Assembly: GCA_964450715.1 (NCBI GenBank)
Contig: CAYVFC010000026.1
Coordinates: 4,318 to 68,317 of the forward strand
Source of the DNA: CAYVFC01 sp964450715
GTDB lineage: Bacteria; Myxococcota_A; Polyangia; Polyangiales; JAFGIB01
Direction: 5' to 3'
Length of the DNA stretch: 64,000 nt
The translations under genes and the position numbers were made by a program. Positions 45,845 to 54,342 of the stretch are shown one piece after another. The notes beneath the pieces were generated by a model. That model did not search any database. It had not been told where the DNA came from and saw only the letters and a program-made list of their open reading frames with translations. Positions within the stretch are counted from its first letter, which is position 1; the number at the start of each line of letters is the position of its first letter.

Positions 45845-46870
45845 ATGAACGCCACCGTCAACAACCGCTTCGATCTACAACATCGCGCGCTCTCCGTGCT
45901 GCTCGCGCTGCTCGCGCTGTTCGCCGCTGCCTGCGGCGCCGATTTCGAGGACGGCGCCATGGCCGAGCTCAAGAAGCCCGAGTTGCTCTCCATCGTGCTC
46001 GAGCCGCCCGAGGCTGCTCCGGGTGAGGGGGTAACGGCCTCCTTTCTGCTAGCCGATCAGCACGGTCCCATCGAGGAGGCGGCCCAGATCTGGCTTCCCT
46101 CATTCGATCTGGCGGACCAGGGCGGCCGCCGGCGCACGAACACCGGCAGCGCCGTTTTCGATCCTGAAATGGCGCTCGACGAGCTCATGCTGCCCGAGCT
46201 CTCCCTGGTGGTGGGCGAGGGCGCCGACTACCAGTTCGATGAGCAAGGTTTCGCCGGGCACGTTCTGGGCCTGCTAGCCTTCGTCGGAGAGGCGCCCGAT
46301 CCGGAAACGATAGCAGGAATGGATCCCGACGATCTGGACGCCCTGCTGGATTCGGAGCAGGTGAAGCTGGGCATCCGCAACCTGGTCGTCTCCGAACGAG
46401 AGGAGCGCAACCGCAATCCGAGGGTGACCGGGATCGACTGGGGATCGGACGAGGAGGAGCGGAGCGGCCGGGCGGAGCTGGTTACCAGTTCTGACGATGA
46501 TCCGGTCGGGACGCGCCAGCAGGCCGCCGACCACCCCATCGAAATGGAGGAGAAGCAAGGACTCTATTTCGAGGTGGCGGTCGAGGACGATGACCCGATC
46601 GAGCAGGCCATTCTCTACCAGTGGATCAGCACGGGAGGGGATTTCGGCGGTACGCGTGAGCGGATTCAACAATGGGAGGCGCCCGCTTACCGGGAGCCCG
46701 ACTCGGAAGCCGGCGAACGAGACCAGAGGGGCGAGCAGGGCGTGGACGCGCGCAGCGACCCCAACCTGCACCCGGTGTGGGTGATCGTCCGCGACAGCGG
46801 CATCTCCGGACGGCTGGGACAGAGCTGGGCGGAACTTTACGTGAGGGTGATCCCGTCCGTCGACGAGTAA
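45845..46870 (+). CDS. Lipoprotein of unknown function in the Ton operon
   Basis: A 341-residue lipoprotein (LFAAAC, Cys at residue 30) with no recognisable domain. The mature part has an acidic, Glu/Asp-rich middle and beta-like ends. It lies 25 nt behind the receptor gene and before exbB, so it may be an accessory substrate-binding or partner protein of this receptor. Its TAA stop is the left flanking repeat of element C. Confidence 0.65.
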   Translation: MNATVNNRFDLQHRALSVLLALLALFAAACGADFEDGAMAELKKPELLSIVLEPPEAAPGEGVTASFLLADQHGPIEEAAQIWLPSFDLADQGGRRRTNTGSAVFDPEMALDELMLPELSLVVGEGADYQFDEQGFAGHVLGLLAFVGEAPDPETIAGMDPDDLDALLDSEQVKLGIRNLVVSEREERNRNPRVTGIDWGSDEEERSGRAELVTSSDDDPVGTRQQAADHPIEMEEKQGLYFEVAVEDDDPIEQAILYQWISTGGDFGGTRERIQQWEAPAYREPDSEAGERDQRGEQGVDARSDPNLHPVWVIVRDSGISGRLGQSWAELYVRVIPSVDE

Positions 46871-47030
46871 GGGTCCGTGACAAAATAACTCGATCAGATT
46901 TCGGAGCGCGACGGCCCCGGATGCAAGGCGCGACGACGAGAAATATTGGGGATATTTTGAGCAGGAGCAACGCAGCAGCCGGGGCCGTCCCGCCCGAAAG
47001 ATGGATGAGTTATTTTGTCACGGACCCTAA
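46868..47030. mobile_element. Non-autonomous inverted-repeat element (MITE-like), copy C
   Basis: Perfect 21-bp inverted repeats at 46871-46891 (starting GGGTCCGTGACAAAATAACT) and 47007-47027, flanked by TAA direct repeats at 46868-46870 and 47028-47030. The inside shares ATTTCGGAGCGCG, GCCCCGGATGCAAGG and the right-hand GCCCGAAAGA with copies A and B, but its ends are entirely different from theirs. It sits between the lipoprotein gene and exbB inside the Ton operon, without a coding frame. Confidence 0.82.
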
Positions 47031-47074
47031 GGGCGGTGGGCGTGGGTATCGCGGTTTAGAAAGGAGAATCGATC

Positions 47075-47749
47075 ATGGTAGACAAGCTTCTGAACATGGC
47101 GCTCTTCGGCGGCGAGCCGATCCTCTATCTGCTGCTCGTTTTGAGCCTGGTATCGGTTGCCATCATTATCGAACGGGCCGTGGTCTATGCCCGCAACCGC
47201 ATCGATCTGGCCGGCTTTACCGCCGACCTGGTCCGGCGTCTCAACCAGGGAGACGTGGAGGGTGCGCGCGAGGCGGCCGAGGCCGTACGCGCTGCAGAAG
47301 CGAGGGTAGTGGTCGAAGGCCTGGCCAACTTCGATCGCGGCGCGCTGGTGGCCGGCGAGCTGATGAAGAGCGCCCGCACCAGGCAGCAGCAGCTGCTGGA
47401 TCGCCGGCTGATCGTGCTCGGCACGGTCGGTTCCAATGCGCCCTTCATCGGCCTTCTGGGCACGGTGCTCGGCATCATCAAGGCCTTCAACGATCTGGCC
47501 TTTGCTACCAAGGCCGGCCCCTCGGTGGTGATGGCCGGCATTTCCGAGGCGCTGGTGGCCACCGCGGTGGGCCTGCTGGTCGCCATTCCCGCGGTCATCG
47601 CCTTCAACTACTTCAAGAACCGCCAGAAGACGGTGATGGAAAATATCGATCAGCTCGAGAACACGCTGCTCGCCTTCATGGGCACGCGGGAGCAGAGCGG
47701 TATGCGGGCCGTATCCGGGTCGGCGCCCCGGTCGTCGCAGGTCGCCTGA
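47075..47749 (+). CDS. exbB: ExbB/TolQ/MotA-family proton-channel protein
   Basis: A 224-residue protein with three TM helices: an N-terminal one (ILYLLLVLSLVSVAIIIERA) and a C-terminal pair (GSNAPFIGLLGTVLGIIKAF and ALVATAVGLLVAIPAVIAF) carrying the conserved Thr residues of the ExbB channel. It forms the pentameric channel that, with ExbD, drives TonB. In the order tonB, receptor, lipoprotein, exbB, exbD, it is the fourth gene and ends 14 nt before exbD. The element C insertion lies in its leader. Confidence 0.92.
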   Translation: MVDKLLNMALFGGEPILYLLLVLSLVSVAIIIERAVVYARNRIDLAGFTADLVRRLNQGDVEGAREAAEAVRAAEARVVVEGLANFDRGALVAGELMKSARTRQQQLLDRRLIVLGTVGSNAPFIGLLGTVLGIIKAFNDLAFATKAGPSVVMAGISEALVATAVGLLVAIPAVIAFNYFKNRQKTVMENIDQLENTLLAFMGTREQSGMRAVSGSAPRSSQVA

Positions 47750-47763
47750 AAGGAGCGCGCGTC

Positions 47764-48267
47764 ATGGCACACGGGACGAACGGACACCAGAACGCCATCA
47801 CCGAGATCAATGTCATCCCCCTGGTCGACATCGTGCTGGTGGTGCTCATCATCTTCATGGTCACCGCCAACCTGATGGCCCAGCCCGCCATCGAGATGGA
47901 GCTGCCCAGGGCCGATACCGGCGAGTCCCGCGAGCGCAACCAGTTCTCGCTTCTTCTAGGCAAGGACGGCTCGGTGGCCATCGGCGAGCGCCGGATAGCC
48001 GAGAAGCACGTCCCCGCGGAGTTGAGGAAGATATTCGAAGACTACAAGAAGCAGAAGCGAAAGAGCGCCCGGGACAAGGGCCGCCGCCTGAGCGACAACC
48101 AGGCCGAGGTGATCGCGCGCCAGGAGCTGACCATGGTGGTCCAGGCGGACACCGCCGTCACCCACGGCCGCATCATTTACTTCATCGATACCGCCCGCAA
48201 GGTGGGGATCCTCAAGTACGCCTTCAACGTTGACCCCACGGCCTTGCCGGGCGGCGAGCCAGACTGA
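47764..48267 (+). CDS. exbD: ExbD-family protein
   Basis: A 167-residue protein with one TM helix. The motif EINVIPLVDIVLVVLIIFMV contains the conserved membrane Asp that carries protons in ExbD. The periplasmic domain includes QFSLLLGKDGSVAIGE and VVQADTAVTHGRIIYFIDTAR, and is longer than usual because of a charged insertion (YKKQKRKSARDKGRRL). The ATG is preceded by AAAGGAG. Together with exbB and tonB it makes a full Ton motor. Confidence 0.92.
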   Translation: MAHGTNGHQNAITEINVIPLVDIVLVVLIIFMVTANLMAQPAIEMELPRADTGESRERNQFSLLLGKDGSVAIGERRIAEKHVPAELRKIFEDYKKQKRKSARDKGRRLSDNQAEVIARQELTMVVQADTAVTHGRIIYFIDTARKVGILKYAFNVDPTALPGGEPD

Positions 48268-48333
48268 CAACAGCGGGGCAGCGCTCTGCTCGACGTGCTC
48301 TGAGGCTGCACCCTGCCGCCGGTTTACTGACTC

Positions 48334-49197
48334 CTACGGAGGGGTATCGAAGCCGGGGCTCTCCGAGAGCGTCTGGTTGCCGCTCTCCTCGATGGCCAGC
48401 ACCTCGAACTTGTAGTGTGTATCCGGAGTCAAGAATTCGGGCGGAACCACCATGCGGGTGGCGTCGGCCGGCAACATGGCGTCGAGCACGCGTAAGCTGG
48501 GTACCTCGGTCTCCACGATCACCTGGTAGTTGACGATGCTGCTGCCCTCGGGGTCTGCCACCGGCTCCCACTCGACGACCGTATCGGCCGGATCCACCAC
48601 CGAGTTCTCCTCGGGAGAGAGCAGCAACGGCGCCTCGGGCAGCGCGTGGGTGAGCGTCGCCTCTCCCACCAGCCTGTCGGCGTTGACGCTCCTGCCCTCG
48701 AAGGTGTAGACGCCGGCCGGGAAGCGCTCCAGGAACTCGTCGAGCGGAAGCGCGTCGAAGCCGGGCTCGGCGCTTTCGAAGTACAGCTCGGTCAGCCCGG
48801 TCTGCTTGACGCCTTCCCCGCCCTCCACGTGAAAGACCCGGTTGCCCGAGGGATCGAACACGTCGACCCATTCCCATCCCTCCGCGTCCAGGAAGATCTG
48901 CAGGCCCGAGTCGCCGTCCGTGTCGTTGATCTCGATCAGGATCTTGGTGTCGGCGAACTGCAGCTCGTTTCCGCTCCAGGTGATGCCGTCGCCGGCGTCG
49001 GCCTCGCCGTCCCCCGTGGGCGTGCCGCAGTCGCAAGCCGCTCCGCCGGCTCCCTCGCCGTCGCCGCACTCCTCTTCGTCGTCTTCGTCTTCGTCTTCGT
49101 CCTCTTCGCCCTCGCAGCCGGCGCAGACCACGGACAAGGCCAGCGCGCATAGTAGTGCGAACAAACCGAACCTCTTGAGCCTGGTATTCGTAGACAT
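48334..49197 (-). CDS. Lipoprotein with acidic spacer and fibronectin-III-like domain
   Basis: A 287-residue lipoprotein (VCAGC, Cys at residue 28) followed by an unusual run of Glu and Asp (residues 31-43) and a short Cys-rich stretch. The C-terminal ~100 residues (LLLSPEENSVVDPADTVVEW to THYKFEVLAIEESGN) have a fibronectin-III-like pattern. Function is unknown. It is convergent with exbD, 66 nt away. Confidence 0.7.
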   Translation of the reverse strand: MSTNTRLKRFGLFALLCALALSVVCAGCEGEEDEDEDEDDEEECGDGEGAGGAACDCGTPTGDGEADAGDGITWSGNELQFADTKILIEINDTDGDSGLQIFLDAEGWEWVDVFDPSGNRVFHVEGGEGVKQTGLTELYFESAEPGFDALPLDEFLERFPAGVYTFEGRSVNADRLVGEATLTHALPEAPLLLSPEENSVVDPADTVVEWEPVADPEGSSIVNYQVIVETEVPSLRVLDAMLPADATRMVVPPEFLTPDTHYKFEVLAIEESGNQTLSESPGFDTPP

Positions 49198-49230
49198 CTC
49201 GCCTTTCCCTCTCTCTTCTTCAGCAGCTTG

Positions 49231-50001
49231 TCAGCAGCTGGTACAGGTACCCGATCCGCAGTTTACCGTGGGGGTGACGGCTGTATCGACGCAGGTGGCC
49301 GTACAGGGGCCCGAGCCGCAGTTCATCACCGTCTCGGTGCAGGCATCGGACGGGGTGCCGCAGATCAGCGTGCAGGTTGAGGCGTCGTTGCAGTTGAGGG
49401 TGACCGTGCCGCAGGCGTCGTTTCCGCCCTTGCACTCCAGCGTGCAGTCGTAGCCCGCCGGGCACTCGAACACGTCCTCGTCGCAGGCGTCGGTGCCGTC
49501 ACAGACGATGTTGCAGATGGAGCCCTCCGGGCAGGTGATGGTGCCCACCGTGTCGCAGGCCGCCTGCGCCGCGCAGTTAACCGTGCAGGTATCGCCCTCG
49601 CACACCGGGGTGGGTCCGGGCGTGCCAGGTACGCCTCCGGTTCCGCCGCTTCCGGCGGTGCTGCCGGCCGCGCCTGCCGCTCCTGCGGCGCCCCCGGCGC
49701 CCGCGACGCTTCCGCCGCTTCCGGCCACGCTGCCGCCGGCGCCGCCCTCTCCGGCACTACCCCCGGCACCGGCCTCCGAGCCGCCGACGCCAGCGATGCT
49801 ACCGCCGGTGCCTCCTGCGCCGCCGGCGCCCGATTCACCACTTCCCCCGGTGTCGCCGCCCGTTCCGGCGCTGCCCTCGGCTCCGCCGCCGGTCCCGGCT
49901 TCCCCACCCGAGCCCCCGACGGAGTCGGCGGTACCGGTTTCCTCAGCGCATCCCGTTACGAATAACCCTACCAATGCGATAAAAACGATGAACGAGCGCA
50001 T
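49231..50001 (-). CDS. Gly-rich, Cys-rich surface lipoprotein
   Basis: A 256-residue lipoprotein with lipobox VTGC (Cys at residue 18), a Gly/Ser/Ala-rich linker (about residues 25-130) and a C-terminal Cys-rich domain of repeated short units (CTVNCAAQAACDTV, CNIVCDGTDACDED, CTLECKGGNDACGTV). The regular C-x3-C and DAC spacing suggests a stack of disulfide-linked turns. The role is unknown; surface display is likely. ATG at 50001 with GAGGAGGG upstream. Confidence 0.72.
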   Translation of the reverse strand: MRSFIVFIALVGLFVTGCAEETGTADSVGGSGGEAGTGGGAEGSAGTGGDTGGSGESGAGGAGGTGGSIAGVGGSEAGAGGSAGEGGAGGSVAGSGGSVAGAGGAAGAAGAAGSTAGSGGTGGVPGTPGPTPVCEGDTCTVNCAAQAACDTVGTITCPEGSICNIVCDGTDACDEDVFECPAGYDCTLECKGGNDACGTVTLNCNDASTCTLICGTPSDACTETVMNCGSGPCTATCVDTAVTPTVNCGSGTCTSC

Positions 50002-50492
50002 AATCCGAACCCTCCTCACCCGATAGAAATTAATAAGGCGAAGATAGTCCAAGGATCGGGGCGCATTCCAGCCAGAACCGAGAAAAAGCGTATCCGGCAG
50101 GATACGGACCGATCGACTTTCGTCAGTCGTTGACGATACAGCCGATACCGAACACGGCCAGGACCATGTCGTCGCTGGTGTCCCCTTCGTTACCGGCTGT
50201 CTCGTGAGACGCTTAGTCGTACAGTACCTGCTGACCGAGGAGAAGAAGCACGAGCAGATGCTCGCCAACCTCGATTTGATCAAGCGCAAGATGTATCCGT
50301 AGCGCCCTCGGCCTGAGCGCGGGCGCGAGGTGGCTCCCCTACCAGGTTACGCTCCGGTTCCGGGGCGGCCGAAGGAGGTCGAAGGATAATCGCGGTCAGA
50401 ATTGGCGGCGCGCTGGAACCCCCAATTGAGCCGGGGATCCGGGCAGGCGGAATGGCGAGCGCGGATCCGGGCCTTCTTTTGCGGAGGGTATC
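50002..50492. other. Intergenic region holding a coding relic
   Basis: Between the two divergent genes. It holds a short ferritin-like relic (50204-50302) and otherwise no convincing gene. Confidence 0.4.
50204..50302 (+). pseudogene. Fragment of a ferritin-like protein C-terminus
   Basis: A short open stretch ending in TAG at 50300-50302. It encodes VQYLLTEEKKHEQMLANLDL and then IKRKMYP, which has the ExxH-bearing last helix pattern of ferritin-like diiron proteins. No start codon with a ribosome site and no upstream helices are present. It is likely the tail end of a lost gene, but the call rests on one helix. Confidence 0.35.
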
Positions 50493-53400
50493 ATGCGCCA
50501 CCTGGTCTGGACCGTCGTCGCCTGTGTTTGCTTCGTGAATTGCGTGGAGCCGTTCGCTCCCGCGCCATCCGCCAGTGCGCGCGAGCAGGCGCCGCCCGAG
50601 ATCCGCTTTCGGACGGATGGCGGAGCGCGGAAGGCGGCGCCCATATCGCTGACCGCCTCGGACGGTACCGGGCTGGAGCTGGTCTCCCTCGAAGCACGAA
50701 CCGTAATCGAGGATCCCCTCGCCTTCACCGAGCTACACCTCTGGTTTCGCAATCCCGAGAAGCGGCGACGGGAAGGGCGTTTCGAGATCAACCTGCCGCC
50801 CACGGCCGCCATCTCCCGGTTTGCCATGAAGATGGGCGAGCACTTCACCGAGGGCGAGGTGGTCGAGCGCCAGAAGGCGCGCGTGGCCTACGAGGAGGCG
50901 TTGCACGGCCGGCGCGACCCGGCGCTTTTGGAGAAGAAGAGCGGCAATCAGTTCCGCGCGCGCGTCTTCCCCATCGAGGCCGAGGAGGTCAAGCAGCTGA
51001 TCGTTTCGTATTCCGAGCAGCTCATCGACGTCCGGCGTCCCTACCGGCTCTACCTGGCCGGGTTGCCTAGGCTGGGCGAGCTCCGGGTCGAGGTGTCGGT
51101 GGTCGAGGCCGAGAGCGGCGAGAGGGGTACGGCGCTTGAGCGAGCGAAAGGGGCCGTTCGCCAGGCGACGCTCGTCAAGCAGCGCTTTACGCCGCCGGGA
51201 GACGTCGAGGTGCGGACCGGTCTTCGTTTACCCCAAATAGCCGCCCGTCATGGTGATCTGGTCGTCGCTCGCGTCGCACCCGAGATCGCCGCAAAGCCCT
51301 CTCCGCTAAACCGGCTCACCGTCCTATTCGACACCAGCTTCTCCAGCGCCGACGGTTTCCGCTCGCGCGTATCCCGGCTCTCGAAAGTTATCGCGGCGCT
51401 GGACGGTGCCGGTAAGGGCGAGCTTCCCTTGCGCGTGGTAGCGTTCGACCAGGAGATCGAAACCATCTTCGAGGGAAGGACCGGGGATTTCAGCCGCCAG
51501 AGCGAGGAGCGGTTGAACGCGCGCATGGCGCTCGGGGCGACCGATCTTTCCGCGGCGTTGAAGTGGGTGAGCGAGAACGGTGACGGGAGCGACCGGATCT
51601 TGCTTTTCAGCGACGGCATAGCGACCGCTGGAGAGGACGAGCGTTCCCAGCTGCGGGCGGCGGTCGTCGCGCTCGGCGCGGTGGGGGTCGAGCGGCTGGA
51701 CGCGGTGGTGGACGGGAGCGCCCTGGACGAGGAGCTGCTGCGCGCGCTGGTCGGGGCAGGGCTGAAGCAGAACGGCATCCTGCTACGGGCGGACGCCAAG
51801 CGGGACGAGATCGCGCGGCGGCTCACCCGCGACACCGGCGTTACGGTGAAGGCTGAGGTGCCCGGCGCCAAATGGGTCTGGCCCCACACTCTCGCCGGCG
51901 TGCAACCCGGAGATCAGCGCCTGGTTTTCGCCAGGCTTGAAAAGGGTGTTTCGGTAACCGTGCGGTTGAACGGAGAACGTCCGGTTCGCCTGCAGGTCAG
52001 GCCGGTGCAGGGGGAGCTTCTGGAACGCGAGTGGGCGCGCGCCAAGATCGCCTATCTCGAGCAGAAGAGCGCGGCGTTGCCCGTTAGCGATCGAGATGCC
52101 GCGCGGCGGATACGCGACAAGATGGTCTCGCTCTCCATCGAAAACCGGGTGCTGATCGACGAGACCGCGCTGGTCGTGCTGGAGACCGAGTGGGACTACC
52201 GTAGGTTCGGCTTCGACCGGCGCGCGCTCGCCGATATCCTGGTCGTCGAAAATGGAGAGCTGGCGACGGTACAGGGCGCGCAGCGGGCAAAGGACCGGCT
52301 GTTTCACGAGCCGTGGCTGGAGGAAGAGGCGGAACGGGGTCGCGGGCGCTCGGGAACCGTCGCGGGCGCGACACGCCCCGGTTCGGAAGGAGCTGGAACT
52401 CCGATACGCAGGTTCGGCGTCAAAGGCCCGAGCGAAGGCGAGGAGGCGTTCATGGCTAGAAAGTCTTCCTCGTCGAGCGGAGTGGTGGCGCGAGCCCCGG
52501 GAAGCTGGCAAACGCCGAGCTCTCCTTTTGGGCGTGACAGCGCGCTCGGTCGCGATCCCATGTCCGCGCTCGGCGCGCTGACGGGCGACAGTATAGGAGT
52601 GAGCCTCGGCCTCGGGGGGCTGGGCATGAGAGGCACCGGTCGCGGCAGTGGCGGCAGAGGGGAGGGTACCGTGGGGCGGATGGAGTTAGATGCGAGCGCG
52701 GGGGCGGCCGGGGAGGTGGCGCCGGGGAGAGCGGCCGAGTCCGGAACCGTCGGGTCGCCGGGTCGGGGCCGCGGTTCTGCCGGTGACGCGTTCGCGCTTC
52801 GGCGACGGGCTTCCCGCGTGCCCCGGGTACGACCCGCCCGGGTCGACGTCCGAGGTTCGCTTTCTAAAGAGGTTATCCGCCGTGTTATCCGACGCCACCT
52901 CAACGAGGTCCGCTACTGCTACGAGCTGGAGCTGATTCAGCGTCCGGATGTACGGGGACGGGTGGCGGTCAAGTTCATGATAGCGCCGACCGGAAAGGTC
53001 CGGTCCGCGGCCGTAGTCGGCGATAACCTGGGCAGCTACCGCATGGAACGATGCCTGCTCGAAGCGGTGCAGCGCTGGCAATTCCCCTCGGTGCCAGACG
53101 GCGGCTTTGCGGTGATTACCTATCCCTTCCTGTTCGAGCCGCGTACGGACGCAACCGCGGAGCCGAGGCGGCTGTCGGCGACCGCGGCGGCACGCCCGCA
53201 AGCCGGAAGCACCGCTCCCCGTACGCCGGCCGCACCCCGGGAGAGCGATGCGGGTAACCCCCGGTTGCCGGTATGGCTGAGCGAGTGGAAGAAGCGTCCC
53301 CCGACCGAGCTCGAGGATTATTTGGAGGGAAGGATCGTTCGGATAAAGAGATTAATCGACGAAGGAGAAGCCGATAAGGCGCTAGAAGAGGCCCGGGCCT

Positions 53401-54239
53401 GGATCGCGAAAGCCCCCGGCGAGGTCATGGCGCTCATCGGGCTGGGCGAGGCGGCCGAGGCAACGAAAGAGTTACGGCTGGCCGCCCGCGCCTACGGCTC
53501 GCTCGTCGACAGGTTCCCCTCGCGCGCGGACATGCGGCGCGCCGCGGGCCAGCGGCTGGAGAAGCTCGGCGCGGTCGGAAACGCTCTGGCCATCGACACC
53601 TTCGAGCGCGCGGTCGCGCAGCGACCCGACCATCCGTCGAGCCACCGCCTGCTCGCCTTTGCGCTTCTCCGGGATGACCGTCCGGAGCAGGCCTTCGATG
53701 CACTGGTAAAGGGCTACCGGCACTCCTATCCCGGAGGCCGGTTCGAGGGTGTCCGCGACATCCTGGCCCAGGACCTCGGCATCGTAGCCGCGGTCTGGCG
53801 GCACCGGCGTCCGGAGCACGAAAAACGGATAGGGCAAGGGCTCGCGCGTCTGGGCGTCTCGGCCGCGAACAAGGCCTCGCTCCGGATGATCCTTTACTGG
53901 GAGAGCGACGCGAGCGATATCGATCTGCACGTTTATGATAAACGGCGGGAACACGCGTTCTACTCGCAGCGAACGCTCTCCACGGGCGGCAAGCTGCTCG
54001 CCGACGTGACCAATGGGTACGGTCCGGAGTGCTTCGCCATCCAGGGGCGTGGCCGCGGCTTCCCCTACACGCTCTTCGCCCACTACTACTCGCAGGGGCC
54101 TATGGGGCACAGCATGGGCAAGCTCCAGATCGTCGCCCACGACGGGGCCGGACGCGTCGCCTTCGAGGAGAGGCCTTTCGCGGTCATGAAGAACGACGCC
54201 CAGGTGCCGCTGGGCAGGCTGGAGCGTTCGCTGCTTTGA
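50493..54239 (+). CDS. VIT-VWA-AgmX/PglI-TPR multidomain surface protein
   Basis: A 1248-residue protein. After a signal peptide (possible lipidated Cys17) comes a vault/inter-alpha-trypsin (VIT) domain (about 55-190). A VWA domain follows (about 270-440) with the metal site LFDTSFSSADG. A Gly/Arg/Ser-rich spacer leads to an AgmX/PglI-type domain (about 787-880: SLSKEVIRRVIRRHLNEVRY, CYE, PTGKVRSA). TPR-like helices occupy about 950-1060. A C-terminal YfaP/DUF2135-like beta domain runs from about 1115 to the end (SDASDIDLHVYD, TNGYGPECFAIQG). AgmX/PglI domains are best known from myxobacterial motility-related proteins. ATG start with GGAGGG upstream. Confidence 0.82.
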   Translation: MRHLVWTVVACVCFVNCVEPFAPAPSASAREQAPPEIRFRTDGGARKAAPISLTASDGTGLELVSLEARTVIEDPLAFTELHLWFRNPEKRRREGRFEINLPPTAAISRFAMKMGEHFTEGEVVERQKARVAYEEALHGRRDPALLEKKSGNQFRARVFPIEAEEVKQLIVSYSEQLIDVRRPYRLYLAGLPRLGELRVEVSVVEAESGERGTALERAKGAVRQATLVKQRFTPPGDVEVRTGLRLPQIAARHGDLVVARVAPEIAAKPSPLNRLTVLFDTSFSSADGFRSRVSRLSKVIAALDGAGKGELPLRVVAFDQEIETIFEGRTGDFSRQSEERLNARMALGATDLSAALKWVSENGDGSDRILLFSDGIATAGEDERSQLRAAVVALGAVGVERLDAVVDGSALDEELLRALVGAGLKQNGILLRADAKRDEIARRLTRDTGVTVKAEVPGAKWVWPHTLAGVQPGDQRLVFARLEKGVSVTVRLNGERPVRLQVRPVQGELLEREWARAKIAYLEQKSAALPVSDRDAARRIRDKMVSLSIENRVLIDETALVVLETEWDYRRFGFDRRALADILVVENGELATVQGAQRAKDRLFHEPWLEEEAERGRGRSGTVAGATRPGSEGAGTPIRRFGVKGPSEGEEAFMARKSSSSSGVVARAPGSWQTPSSPFGRDSALGRDPMSALGALTGDSIGVSLGLGGLGMRGTGRGSGGRGEGTVGRMELDASAGAAGEVAPGRAAESGTVGSPGRGRGSAGDAFALRRRASRVPRVRPARVDVRGSLSKEVIRRVIRRHLNEVRYCYELELIQRPDVRGRVAVKFMIAPTGKVRSAAVVGDNLGSYRMERCLLEAVQRWQFPSVPDGGFAVITYPFLFEPRTDATAEPRRLSATAAARPQAGSTAPRTPAAPRESDAGNPRLPVWLSEWKKRPPTELEDYLEGRIVRIKRLIDEGEADKALEEARAWIAKAPGEVMALIGLGEAAEATKELRLAARAYGSLVDRFPSRADMRRAAGQRLEKLGAVGNALAIDTFERAVAQRPDHPSSHRLLAFALLRDDRPEQAFDALVKGYRHSYPGGRFEGVRDILAQDLGIVAAVWRHRRPEHEKRIGQGLARLGVSAANKASLRMILYWESDASDIDLHVYDKRREHAFYSQRTLSTGGKLLADVTNGYGPECFAIQGRGRGFPYTLFAHYYSQGPMGHSMGKLQIVAHDGAGRVAFEERPFAVMKNDAQVPLGRLERSLL

Positions 54240-54342
54240 TGCGCGCGCTCTCTCCGCGGTCTCGGTTTTCCATCATGGATAGTATCGATCGGTCGTTCTG
54301 AGACCTTGACGGTCACGCGTTCGAACCGCGTAACGCCTTACC

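Noticed and set aside
46672..47763. Long plus-strand frame upstream of and joined to exbD
   Set aside because: It runs through element C and out of frame with exbB; exbD has its own ATG with AAAGGAG at 47764.
50122..50215. Minus-strand peptide between two stops in the 50002-50492 region that looked like a protein tail
   Set aside because: Only 28 codons between stops and no match to anything I recognise.
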